Positions 45,371 through 56,749 of a stretch of DNA of 64,000 nucleotides are shown in pieces. Source of the stretch: Basidiobolus meristosporus CBS 931.73 (Eukaryota > Basidiobolomycota > Basidiobolomycetes > Basidiobolales > Basidiobolaceae); assembly GCA_002104905.1 (NCBI GenBank), contig MCFE01000473.1, positions 1 to 64,000 of the forward strand. The letters run 5' to 3'. The notes beneath the pieces are model-generated. The model worked only from the letters and a program-made list of their open reading frames with translations. It did not search any database and was not told where the DNA came from. How positions within the stretch are numbered: the stretch's first letter is position 1; every line of letters starts with the position of its first letter. The position numbers were made by a program, and so were the translations under genes.

Positions 45371-47086
45371 GATTTCTCCAACCAACAAAGCAACAAAACC
45401 AAAGAAAATCTGGTTGCTGTAGCTACTGTAAAAAGCCAGGACACTGGGCAAGAGAATGCAAGAAGAAACAAGCAGACAAAAAACAGAAACCAGAGCAGGC
45501 AAACCATATAACTACTGATGAACAGTTATTTGTAACCATACAAAAGAGTGCAAGTAACCAAAGTAATGAATGGTACATGGACTCTGGAGCATCACAGCAT
45601 ATTTGTGGTATATAGGAGTGGTTCAGCAACTTAAAGACTCTTCCTGTAAGCAAGGCTTATCTAGGAGATAACTGTGCTCTGGAAGCTACCACCAGTGGGT
45701 CTATACAACTAAATATGAGCAATAGGTCAGGGGCAACAATAACAAGACTGACTGATGTACTCTATGTACCTGGGATAGCTAAGAACCAACTTTCAGTTAA
45801 TAAAGCAACTGCTCAGGGACTGAAGTTTGCTTTTACTAAGATTAGCTGCGCAATATTGAGTGAAAATGGACAAATATTAGCTTTGGGAATTAGAGATCAC
45901 AATATATACAAGTTGCAATGCAAGATCACTGTACCTGAGTATGTCAACATTGCTGAAACTGATGAAACCAACTGGGAGAGGTGGCATAGGAGGATAGGAC
46001 ACATTGTGGAACAAAAAATGAGCCAATTGGAGAAAAATCAGCTTGTTTTGGGCCTAAAATATTCAATTCCAATCAACTGAATGTTTGTATGAGTTGTTTG
46101 GATGGCAAACAAGCCAGGCAACATTTCAAGAGCTCAGAAGGCATCAATACCACTAAAATATTGGCAATTGTACACTCCAACATATGTGGCCCCATGGGAA
46201 CACTATCCTTTGGAGCCAAGATATTCTTTATGACTTTTATTGGTGACAAAACAAGATATACATGGGTGTACTCCCTCAAAACAAAGGATGAAGCTTCAGA
46301 GACATTAGGCACTTCAAGATTATGGTAGAAGCATAGACAGGGTGTAAATTAAAGGTACTACAAAGCAATAATGGAGAAGAATACTACTCAAAGGAGTTTG
46401 CAAAATACTGCTCATCTATTGGTACACTTCAACAGACCACAGTTCCTTATACTCTACAGCAAAATGGAGTAGCAGAATGTGCAAATAGAGCAATAGTAGA
46501 GAGGGGAAGATCTATGCTACATGATAAGGGAATGGACTACAAGGCTTGGGCTAAATCTGTTGCTACCGTGGTATAAGTCAAAACAGATGCCCAACAACAG
46601 CACTGCATGATTCTACACCCTTTGAAGCATATACAGGCAACAAACCTGAACTCCAGTACCTCATGATCTCTAGTATTAGTGTTTTTTATCACACCCATGA
46701 CAAAAAACACTCAAAGTTGGAACAAAAGAGCAGGAAAGGGATATTTTTTGGGTATTGTGAAGATACTAAAGGCTCTAGAGTGTATGATGGCAAGATTCAG
46801 AAGCTGATCAAGAGCAGGGATGTTGTATTTGAGCAGAATTCAGATCAGAAAGCCAAAGAAATCATTGGCTAGCTGCCTAATGATGCAATCAACACTAGTG
46901 AAGAAGATACATACCAAATTCAGCCAGATATGGAAGATACTTCTACAAGTTCCAGATCAGCGTAGATTATCCCTGCCAGGAGATCTACCAAAATAAGAAA
47001 TGCCCCTGGATTCTGGTGGCAGTGATCCAATGATCATGAAGAAGCTTATCTTGCCTTATGTGCCAAACCTCAGAATCTAGAAGAGG
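45371..47086 (+). pseudogene. Copia-1, left part: protease and integrase
   Basis: Ty1/copia protein order begins with a protease DSGASQHI near 45,580. The GAG-pre-integrase region follows at 45,715-46,080 (LYVPGIAKNQLSVNKA, WERWHRRIGHIVEQKM). The integrase core is at 46,089-46,560 (CLDGKQARQHFK; DKTRYTWVYSLKTKDEA) and the C-terminal region at 46,663-46,872 (KSRKGIFFGYCEDTKG). Several stops. At 47,086 it is cut by Gypsy-B and resumes at 52,025. The gag and 5' LTR are missing at the junction with Gypsy-A. Confidence 0.88.
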
Positions 47087-47453
47087 TGTTACAAGTCTTG
47101 GTATAAGAGTTGTAGAGGAATAGTGAGTTTAGCTAGTATTGTATTCACTAAAACTTGAACTGATCTTTATTGTGGTTCCAGCAGCTCTTCATATACATTT
47201 GCCAGATCAATTGCTGACTAATTATATTTCCAAATGCAGGTGGTGGCTGATGACTCATTTGATTTCATCATCATCACCCAATAAGATCCTCCTTAATATA
47301 TCTATTTATGTCTGATGAGGATATGCTGATTCATTTGCTGACTAATGCTACTGATTTGATAGATAATACTGATATACTGATAACCTAAACATATAACTGA
47401 TTGATTTGACTAAAAACTGATCTAACTTAAACATTCAAGAGGCAGATCATAAC
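47087..47453 (-). repeat. Gypsy-B 3' LTR
   Basis: 367 bp, TGTTACAAGTCTTGG to GATCATAACA in plus orientation. On its internal side a minus-strand polypurine tract, TAGTAGGGGAGAA, primes plus-strand synthesis. It differs from the other LTR at scattered sites, so the insertion is not recent. Confidence 0.9.
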
Positions 47454-47751
47454 ATTCTCCCCTACTAAAGTTGAGAGGGTTCTCCTGAATCTCTTTTCTT
47501 GTGATACCAATATCTTGATTATTCTGTATTATCAGCAAGTCTTGCAAGCTTGAGTCTATCTCTATGAACTAAATCTTACCAGATATTCCCCTGTTTATCC
47601 CCCAGTTAGTAAATTGCAAATGGACATTCTCTGATGATCTTGAATGGTACTGTCCATTGTGGCTCAAACTTCTTCTGAGTGTTGTTTCTTAGCAATACAA
47701 AGCTGCCAACTGTCAATGCTTTGGGTGCAGTAGTCTTATCAAATCTCTGCT

Positions 47752-49569
47752 TTATCTTTTCTGCACTTTGAGATACTTTGGCCTGTGCCTCTTGTCACAT
47801 TGTTCCAATTGCTGGTGTCTACTGGGCTGACTGAGTTCATCTTCTAAGGCATCTGTACACTTGGGTTGTGTGAGATCTCCTGGAATCCTTGGTTCACATC
47901 CATACACTAAGTAAACTGGTGATTGTTGGGTAGTGTTGTGCACTCTAACTCTGCAGGCAAAAAGTGCTTGATCTATATACTCATCCCATCTACTGACAGC
48001 TCCATTTGCATACTTGGTCAGCATTTTTCCAAACAATCCATTAAACCGTTCAGTGACTCCATTAGTTCTGGGGTGATATGCTGAGGTTTTCAAGTGTTTA
48101 ATCTGCTGCATTTCCAGGTAAGCCTCTAATGTCTTTGCCATAAAGTTTGCTCCTCTATCAGATAAGATCTCCACAGGGCATCCAAACTTCAGCAGGATCT
48201 CATGGTAAATAAAACTTGCAACTTCTTGTTCACTGGCTATTGGTACAGCTTTAGCAACTGGTCATTTAGTAGCATGGTCAGTTGCTACTAGGGTCCAACA
48301 GTTGCATTTCCTGGTGGTTGGCAGTCTTCCAATTAGGTCAATTCCCCATCTCTCAAATGGCTGTACAGGCTCCAAAGGGAAGAGTTTGGCAATTCTTTGT
48401 GGCTGGCCTTGATTGATGTGGCAGTTTGGGCATGTTTTTACTAGCTTCTCAATATCTTGTTTCATTCTGGGCCACCATGCTCTGGCTTTCACAAGGCTAT
48501 AGGTTCCTTTAATCCCAAGATGTCCATATCCATTGTGTAACTTATGTACTAAATCCAGGCAAACAACATAAGGACAATAGGCAATAGGGCTTCCATCAAC
48601 AATTTGGTAGAGTGTTTCATCCTGTACAACAAATTTGCTGGCTTCATCCTGGATTAACTTCTTTATCTCTTCATCCTCCTCATAAGGAATGGCTTGGTCC
48701 TCCAAGTATTGTGGTAATAAACTAGGCCAATCTGATTCATGCATCAAGTTGAGTTGTGCCACTTGTTCTAGTCTTGATAAGGCATCAACAACCGTGTTGT
48801 TTTTCCCAGGGCAGTAGACAATCTCCAAGTCAAATTGCTGAATGTATTCACTTCATCTTGTCATTCTTCCTGACAGAACCTTCTGAGTAAATATATACAT
48901 CAGTGAGGCATGATCAGTCTTTACAGTGCATTTGACTCCTTCAATATAGCATCTCCATGTTTTTAGGCAGTGTATTATAGCAAGCATATCCTTCTCATGC
49001 ACAGGATAGTTTTGTTCTGCCAAGTTCAGTTTCTTGGGCTCAAAGGCAACTGGGTAGTCCTTTCCCTTGTGTTCTTGGCTTAGTACTCCACCAATTGCAT
49101 AATCTGAAGCATCTGTGCACAGGGTAAGCTCTTTTCTGAAGTCAGGTATTCTTAAGCTTGGCAGCTTTGCAAGTTCATTCTTGAGCGTCTGAAATGCAGT
49201 CTCTCAGGCTATGTCCCACTTGTAGGTGTTGTCTTTCTTGAGGATATCAGTTAAAGGAGCTGCAATGCTTGCAAAGGACTTGACAAATCTCCAATAATAG
49301 GATGTCATTCCAAGGAATGATCTGAGTTCTGATATGCTATGGGGCTGCTTCAAATTCTTGATAACCTCAACCTTCTGAGGGTCTAAGGTCACTCCTGTGC
49401 TAGTCCCTATGTGTCCCATATGTTCAATGTGTTCCTTGAAGAATTCACACTTGGCTAGCTTCCCAAAAAGCTTGTTCTCTCTTAGCTTCTTCAAGACCTT
49501 TTCAATGTGTAGCAAGTGATCCTCTTCTGTCTTGCTGTATATCAATATGTTATCTAGGTAGATTATCAC
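47752..49569 (-). pseudogene. Gypsy-B RT C-terminal part, RNase H and integrase
   Basis: 49,569-49,204 begins with the active-site box [16 protein letters not shown] (intact Gypsy-C has YLDD), then the connection [19 protein letters not shown]. Broken RNase H lies between about 49,200 and 48,830. 48,828-48,262 has the gypsy tether and zinc region (NGYGHLGIKGTYSLVKARAW, CPNCHINQG) and the first integrase Asp (GIDLIGRL). A stop (TGA for Trp) at about 48,260 precedes 48,174-47,752, with LSDRGANFMAK, the YHPRTNGVTERFNG glutamate and a 3' tail. Confidence 0.9.
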
Positions 49570-49584
49570 AAGCTTGTCTAAGTA

Positions 49585-50439
49585 TTAGTGGAAGATAGTC
49601 TGCATCAGGGTCATGAATGTTGCAGGGGCATTAGTGAGGCCAAAACTCATGACTAAGTACTTGTAATGTCCATATCTGGTCCCAAATGTTGTTTTAGGGA
49701 TATCTTCTGGTTTCACCCTAATCTGGTTGTATCCTGAGATGAGGTCAATCTTGCTGAAAATAGTGGCTATATTAAGTTGGTCCAAAAGCTCATCAATCCA
49801 AGGTATGGGGTACTTATTCTCAACAGTAACTGAGTTCAGGGCTCTGTAGTCAATGCACATTCTAAGTGTTCCAAGCTTCTTTTTCACAAAAAGCACTGGT
49901 GCTCCCCAAGGTGACTTGCTGGGTCTGATGTATCCGTGCTCCAATAGCTGATCAATTTGTCTCTTCATTTCCTCCAATTCCAATGGAATCATTCTGTAAG
50001 GTGTCTTGCTCACTTGAGGGCTATCTCCTGTGTCAATGGCACAATCTACGTCTCTGACTGGTGGTAGGCTTACAAGCTCATCTGGAAACACGTCTGAATA
50101 TTTCTTCAAGAGAGTCGGAACCTGCTGGGGTGCTGGGGTAGAGGAATCCTCCTGTAATACCGCCGTGAGGAACATCTCGGTACCTTTTCTAAGTGCTCTA
50201 CAGAACTGGGTCTTGCTAAGTTCACATATCTCACACATACTGGAATTGACCAAGCTGAAATCCAGCCTGGCAGGTAATAGCTGATAGGTCTTGTTGTCCT
50301 TTTGGATCTGAGTAGCCTGGGTTCTCCAGTTGATTGATGGATTACAACAAAATAGCCAGGTTTTTCCAAGTACAAGGTCAAACTTGCAGTTCCCAAATAT
50401 ATAAGCCTGTAGGTCATCTTCATAGTCATCAATCCTCAT
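49585..50439 (-). pseudogene. Gypsy-B protease end and reverse transcriptase
   Basis: 285 codons are open. The protease C-terminal part ([10 protein letters not shown]) is followed by the linker and the RT palm and fingers: [66 protein letters not shown] (first catalytic Asp) and [16 protein letters not shown] stop at about 49,587 separates it from the YLDN box. The KLGT here reads KDGT in Gypsy-C. Confidence 0.92.
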
Positions 50440-50441
50440 TC

Positions 50442-51597
50442 TTACTGGCAGGTAATACAGTTGATTATGTGAGAGTTCCCATCAGCTGAGGAGACTGAAG
50501 TTGATTTGGTAGGTTCCAAGTTGATTCCAGCTTTCAAGGCAAATTGTTCTGACATGTATTCATGTGATGCTCCTGAGTCAATCATGATTTTGGCAGATAC
50601 TCCATTGATTACTTCATTTAAGTACAATAACTTCCCTGAGTTTGAGGTCATTTGAGACAAGTACTCTTCTGTCATATGGAAGGTGAGTTCTGTGTCTTCT
50701 TCAAGCTCATCCTCCACATTACTGTGTTCATAGGACTCAATATGGTTGAAGGTTCTTGTTGTCTGGTGTCCATATCTTCTCTGGGGGCAATACTCTGAGA
50801 TATGTCCTAGCTGGTGGCAATTGAAGCAAAGTCCTTTCTTCCTGCATTCTTCTGAGGTGGGGTACTTCTGCATAGCATCTATTTCCATTGGTACTGCTTC
50901 TGACTGTCTTCTTTCATAAGCATTGTAGCCTTTCAGCTTAGTCACTGTAGGCCTCCCAGCTCCAAACATAGCTGAGTCATAGTCAAAGGCAATCTTGATG
51001 GCTTCTTCAATGGTATGAGGTCTTTGATAGTTCACATCCTTGCAAGTTCTTTCTTTCAACCCATCAATAAAGTATTCAACTTGATCCGGGGGGGTCCAAT
51101 CTTTCTATTTGTTCAAGTAGACATCTGTACTTGTAGATGTATTCTTGAACCATTCCTTTCTGTCTGAGTGTCTTTAACTTCCTTCTTAGTAGTGTCTGCT
51201 GGTGTGGAGGCTCAAAAGCATCCTGAATTTCCGACACAAACTCATCCCAGGTATAGATTGTAGAGCATCCCATCATGGTGGCTAACCTGATCTTGTTGCG
51301 GGACCACTGCAAAGCTGTGTCTGCCAGGTAAGAGGCTGCATAATGTAACTTGCTTTCTGATAAAATTCCTTTAGCCTTGAAAGCTTCTTCAATCTGAAAG
51401 AGCCACATTCCCAGGTTTTCATTGACTCTGCCATGGTACTGGTTGACCTTCACACTAAAGTTGCTTTTGACAGGGCTTTGCTGGCTCTGAGCCATGGTAG
51501 TCATTCCTTGTTGCTGTTGGCTGAGGATCTGGAGTAACTGTTGCAGTTGGGCTAGTATTTGCTGCATGGCATTCTTCCATTCTTGATTGTCTGACAT
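50442..51597 (-). pseudogene. Gypsy-B gag with zinc knuckle and protease, frameshifted
   Basis: The first frame, 51,597-51,076 (MSDNQEWKNAMQQ), has a Gln-rich N terminus and the retrotransposon gag domain (WLFQIEEAFKAKGI, AFEPPHQQTLLRRKL). A run of seven G at 51,088-51,094, where Gypsy-C has a six-base AAGGGG, shifts the frame. The next frame, 51,059-50,442, continues with gag, the CCHC knuckle CFNCHQLGHISEYC and the protease MIDSGASHEYM. The shift could be real or a homopolymer error. Confidence 0.9.
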
Positions 51598-51637
51598 CTT
51601 GAGGGTGGTTTCTTCTTTCTTCAGGTGGGAGGTTTCT

Positions 51638-51655
51638 GGTTATTGCTGCTACCAA
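51638..51655 (-). other. Putative primer-binding site of Gypsy-B
   Basis: Directly inside the 5' LTR the minus strand reads TTGGTAGCAGCAATAACC. TGGTAGC(A)GC resembles the start of sites that pair with initiator-tRNA-Met 3' ends in fungi. The match is short, so the tRNA identity is tentative. Confidence 0.35.
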
Positions 51656-52024
51656 TGTTACATGTCTGGGTATAAGAGTTGTAGAGGAATAGGGAGTTTA
51701 GCTAGTATTGTATTCACTAAAACTTGAACTGATCTTTATTGTGGTTCCAGCAGCTCCTTATATACATTTTGCCAGACCAATTGCTGACTGATTGTTTTTC
51801 CTAATGCAGGTGGTGGCTGATGACTCATTTGATTGAATCATCACCACCCAATAAGATCATGCTTAATATATCTATTTCTGTCTGATAAGGATCTGCTGAT
51901 TCATTTGCTGACTAATGCCACTGATCTGATAGATAATACTGATATACTGTTAACCTAAACATATAACAAGTTGATTTGACTAAAAACTGATCTAACTTAA
52001 ACATTCAAGCAGCAGATCATAACA
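51656..52024 (-). repeat. Gypsy-B 5' LTR
   Basis: 369 bp, TGTTACATGTCTGGG to GATCATAACA. It pairs with the 47,087 LTR. It lies directly before Copia-1 sequence resuming at 52,025. Confidence 0.9.
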
Positions 52025-53582
52025 CAGGCAATGCAAGGTCCAGATGCTACTATGTGGCAACAAGCCATGCAAGAGGAGTTTCAATTACTGATCAAAGCAA
52101 AAACATGGGAACTGGTAGATTTACCAGATGGGAGAAAGCCAATAGGAAGTAGATGGGTCTACAAGAGCAAGATAAACTCATATGGTACCATTGATAAGTA
52201 CAAGGCTATATTGGTGGCTAAAGGCTATTCCCAAATCATTGGAATAGAGTGCAAGGAAACATCTGCTCCTGTTGCAAGGTTTGATTCCATTAGGACAATT
52301 CTAGCCCTGGCAGCTGTACACAGTCTGGATCTACACCAAGTGGATGTCAAAACAGCCTTTCTAAATGGGAATATGCAAGAAACTATATATATGGAGCAAC
52401 CAGAAGGATTTACCAATGCAAAAGACCCCCATAAGGTGTGCAAACTTAGAATATTGCTGTATGGGCTTAAGCAGGCACCTAGAGCATGGTATAACAATAT
52501 TGACACATATCTAGAGGAAATTGGGTTCTCTCATAGCACTGCAGATCACAGTATATAGGTGAAACAGCTCAAAAAGGGTGTGACCAACCTAGTTCTTTAT
52601 ATGGATGACGTAATTATAGCTACAAGTGATCAAGAGGCACTTAAACAGATAAAATCAAATCTCTTCAGCAAGTCTGAGATGAAAGATTGTGAAGAATTGA
52701 GCTATTTTCTTGAAATTGAAGTCAAATTTGAAATACCAGACCAAAGTTTGTGCTGAATAAGTTGAAGTACATCAGGGACATTCTTAGACACCACAAAATG
52801 TAAATTGCAAGCCTGCAGCTACCCTCATGGACAATAACCTGAAATTAAGCAAATCTTGGCCAGTTATAGATGAAAATGGCTCAAATATGGACCAAAACTC
52901 TGCCTATCAATCAGTGATTGGTAGCCTAATGTGCTTGATGGTGCCTATATGTCCAGATGTTGCATTGGCAGTTGGAATAGTTAGTCAATGCATGCAGAAT
53001 TATGAATTGGATCAAATTGTGGCAGTTGGGCAGATATTCAGATATCTACAAAGTACCATAAATATGGTACTGGAATACTCTGATGCAGCTAATCGGCAAA
53101 AGTTTGATGTTTATAGTGATTCAGGTTAGGGTAGCAATCTGATTGACAGATACTCTACCACAGGATATGTATTTCCTTACACTGGTGCAGCTATTACGTG
53201 GAATTACAAGAAACAACCAACAGTTGCCTTATCTACAATGGAAGCTTAATATATGGCTGCATGTCAAGCAACTAAGGAGGCTATATGGCTGCAAAAATTA
53301 TTCAAAGACTTAGGTTTTGGTTCAGATGAACTAACATGTATAAACAAGGATAATCCAGGTTGTGTTTCATTAGCTAGAAATTTTATCAATCATTCCAAAA
53401 CTAAGTACATTGATATACAGCATCACTTTGTGAGGGAAGCTGTAGAAGATAACTCAGTAGAGTTAGGTTACTGCCCAACCAACAATATGGTGGCAGATAT
53501 ATTGACAAAACCACTAGCTAGGCTACAATTTGAGAATCTCAGGGAAGAATTAGGATTAAGAAATTACTTAGTTAAGGGGGAG
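52025..53582 (+). pseudogene. Copia-1, right part: reverse transcriptase and RNase H
   Basis: Frame 52,031-52,558 is the RT: KPIGSRWVYKSKINSYGTID, VDVKTAFLNGNMQETIYMEQ, LLYGLKQAPRAWYN. After a TAG, 52,559-52,756 has the intact active-site box LYMDDVIIAT. 52,827-53,129 and 53,253-53,588 give the connection and RNase H (CPDVALAVGIVSQ, KTKYIDIQHHFVREAVED, TNNMVADILTKPLA). Stops at about 52,556, 53,127 and 53,247. A polypurine tract (AAGGGGGAG) precedes the LTR. Confidence 0.92.
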
Positions 53583-53951
53583 CATTGAAATATTGGACTA
53601 TTTGGTATCATTCTACAGCTAAAAGTTTACCTACCAATTCTGGGCTAGTCTTTGTCACTGTGGGACAAACTTACAGCTCTAACTTTGCCACTTCCTTTAG
53701 ATCTATGATCTCATGATTATTAACTCATAGTCAGGATCAAATTAGCACTATTACTAAACATTATGTATTAACCCTGAAACTGTTACAGAATGCTCAGAAT
53801 ACTGGGATACCCTCCTACACTTAGCGTTATAGCTGTATTACTTCTACAAAGGTATAAATACTGAGCTTCTTTATTAATAAACTATAGTTCAGCTATTATC
53901 ATTATTTCTTGATAAGTTCCTTACATCCAAATCACTTCTTGAACTGTAACA
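53583..53951 (+). repeat. Copia-1 3' LTR (family X)
   Basis: About 369 bp, from (CA)TTGAAATATTGGACTA (the start reads TGTTGAAA in other copies) to CTGTAACA. It contains 'aggtataaatactgagcttc' as promoter. It abuts Copia-3 RNase H sequence on its right. Confidence 0.75.
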
Positions 53952-55153
53952 TGTGCTTAATACTGACATGATTAGTAGGATTCCTGGCTAATGAAATGCA
54001 ACTTTAAATATTCTTATATATAAAATTTGGCTCAACCCAAGTCTTTGAGTAGTTTTCATAGCCATAGAGCCTCCTCAGTTGCATGGCAAACAGCCGTATA
54101 TTCAGCTTCAGTTCTGAATATGGCTGCAATTGGTTGTTTCTTGCAATTCCAAGTAAATGCTGCACCAGCATAAAGGAACACATATCCAGTGGTAGAGCAT
54201 CAGTTAATCAGATCCCTACCCTAATCAGAATCACCATAGCCATCAAATATTTATCTATTTGCTGCTTCAGAGTATTCCAGTGCCGTATTTATTGTATCTT
54301 GTAGTTGCTTTTGAAAATGTGCTTAACTGCTATAATTTGATCTGTTCCATAATTTTGCATGAATTCACTAGCTATTCCCACTGCAACTGCAATATCTGGA
54401 CATGCAGACACCATCAGGTACATCAGACCACCTACCCTGAATGGTAGCAAAAGTGTTGATACATATTTGAGCTGTTTTTACCTAAAACTGGCAGAGATCT
54501 GCTCAATATCAGGTTATTATCCACTGGAGTAGCTGCAGGCTTGCACTTTTCTATTTTGACAAGTGTAAAATGTCATTGATTTATCTAGACATATTAAGCA
54601 CCAAATTCTGTGTAGGTATGTCAAGTATGTCTTCAATTCCAATTAAATAGCTCAATGGGACAAGATATCTCATCTCAAACTTGCTGAAGAGATCACACAT
54701 TACACTGTAGTCTGCAGTGTAACAAATCAACAATTCTGCTCTTTATATTTGTTGATCTTGTAGTACCAAGCTCTAGGTGCCTGCTTAAGCCCATACAATA
54801 ATTCTCTAAATCTGCACATCCTCTGGGGGCCTTTTAGATTAGTAAAAATTTTTGGTTGCTGCATATACATAGTTTCTTGCAGATCCCCATTTAGAAGGGC
54901 TGTATGGACATCCATTAGGTGTAGGTCTTGACTGGGTACAGCTGCCAGGGCTAGACCTGTCCCAATGGTGTTACACTTGGTACCCAGAGCAAATGTTTTG
55001 CCAAAGTCTAGTCTGCGGATATAGGAATAGCCTTTAGCCACCAGTCAAGCCATTACTAATCAATGGCTTCATTTGAGGTTATTATGGTCTTGTAGACCCA
55101 TCTATATCCTATTGGCTTTCTTACATTGGTAAGTCTGCTAGTTCCAATGTTTT

Positions 55154-55492
55154 TGTTTTAAGTGTCTTGACGTATCAGAGGTGATTTGGAAGGAAAAAGT
55201 AGATTAGGTAGTTTTTGCTTGATGATTTATTGAATGTAAAAGTAGTACTTATACTTTAACACAATCTTAGCTAAACAAATATTAGGAATAGTCTTAGCAA
55301 GGTCCAAAGAACATTTATGCAAGGTTTAGGGCTGTTTGTAAAACTTATCAAATTTTCATGATTTGGGTACCTGATATTTTGGTGAAAATATTTTGAGTAG
55401 ATCCCAACAAGGATTTAGGTCATTATTCTATAGGATTCTGATGTAATAATCTAAGTGATTAAGATAGGTGAAATTTACAAATTTTTACAACA
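55154..55492 (-). repeat. Solo LTR, copia family Y (339 bp)
   Basis: In plus orientation TGTTTTAAGTGTC to TTTTTACAACA; the reverse complement matches the Copia-0 LTR. GTTTT flanks both sides (55,149-55,153 and 55,493-55,497), a perfect 5-bp duplication. It is inserted in the Copia-3 RT. Confidence 0.85.
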
Positions 55493-55519
55493 GTTTTTGC
55501 CCTGAGCAATGATCACTAC

Positions 55520-55888
55520 TGTTATGATCTGCTGCTTGAATGCTTAAGTTAGATCAGTTTTTAGTCAAATCAATTAGCTATATGTTGAGGTTATCAGTAT
55601 ATCAGTATTATCTATCAGATCAGTTGCATTAGTCAGCAAATGAATCAGCAGATCCTTATCAGACAGAAGTAGATATATTAGGTAGGATCTTATTGGGTGA
55701 TGATGATGCAATCAAATGAGTCATCAGCCAGAGCCTACATAAGGAAATACAATCATTCAGCAATTGATCTGGCAAAATGTATACAAAGAGCTGCTGGAAT
55801 CTCATTAAAAAACAGTTGTGGTTCTATTGAATACAACACTAGCTGAACTCCCTATTCCTCTACAACTCTTATACCATGACTTTTGACA
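55520..55888 (+). repeat. Solo LTR, gypsy family 1, opposite orientation (369 bp)
   Basis: TGTTATGATCTGC to GACTTTTGACA, the reverse complement of the Gypsy-B LTR. CTAC flanks it (55,516-55,519 and 55,889-55,892); a fifth T also matches. It lies only 27 bp from the copia solo LTR at 55,492. Confidence 0.88.
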
Positions 55889-56418
55889 CTACTCCTCCTA
55901 CATGGCTTTTTGCTGCATAGTAACATCTGAACCTTTTATTGCCTGTTCCAGAGTCTGTGGCTTGACACTTAAGGTAATATAAGCTTCTTCATGATCATTG
56001 GATGTCTGCCACCAGGACCCAAGGGCATTTCTTATTCTGGTAGAACTTCTAGCTGGGATCATCTGCTCTGATGTAGAACTGGTAGAATCATCTTTTGTAT
56101 CTGGCTGAACAAGGTATGCATCTTCTTCATTAGTGTTGATTGCATCATCAAGTAACTGACCAACAATATCAGCGGCTCCTGGATCTGAACTCTCCTCATA
56201 TACAACATTGCTGAGGCTGATCAGCTTCTGAATTTTGCCATCATAAACACTATACCCTTCAGCATCCTCACAGTACCGCAGAATGATCCCTTTGAACTCT
56301 TTGGTTCTTACTTTGAGTATTTTTTGTCAGGGATGTGGTAGAAAATATTGCTGTAAGAGATTCTTAGGTGCTGGAGGTCCAGTTTTTTGCCTGTATATGC
56401 TTCAAAATAGGTGGTATC

Positions 56419-56749
56419 TGTTGCAATCTAAGAAGTAATCTGGACATAAGAAACTTATCAAGATGTAGTGATGATAGTTGAACTGTTGTTTATTCATAAG
56501 GAGGATTAGTATTTATACCTTTGTAGAAGCAATACAGCTGCAACACCAAGTAAGGAGGGTTAATACATAATATTTGGTAAAAAGTGTTAATTTGTTCTTT
56601 GCAACAGATGAACAATCCTAGGATACTAGATGTGAAGAAACTGGCAAAGTAGGTGCTACAAATAAGTCCTACAGTGACCCAGACTAGTCTAGAATTTCTA
56701 AGTAAACTTTTAGCTGCTGAATGATACCATACTGTCCAATATTTCAACA
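56419..56749 (-). repeat. Solo LTR, copia family X (331 bp)
   Basis: The reverse complement reads TGTTGAAATATTGGACAG to GATTGCAACA, matching the Copia-1 LTR. It splits Copia-3 integrase between the (R)CPTTAL-like stretch and the sequence for FEAYTG. Flanks (GAATT on the right, GTATC on the left) allow only a degenerate 5-bp duplication. Confidence 0.75.

Larger units (their letters stand above)
47087..52024 (-). mobile_element. Gypsy-B: full-length Ty3/gypsy retrotransposon inserted in Copia-1
   Basis: 4,938 bp with two LTRs (47,087-47,453 and 51,656-52,024), a polypurine tract and a putative primer site. It contains gag, protease, RT, RNase H and integrase on the minus strand. The flanks GAGG (47,083-47,086) and CAGG (52,025-52,028) are a 4-bp duplication with one change. 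Removing the element and one flank joins the two Copia-1 parts in frame. The coding region has a gag frameshift and several stops, and the RT active site reads YLDN, so it is inactive. Confidence 0.93.
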
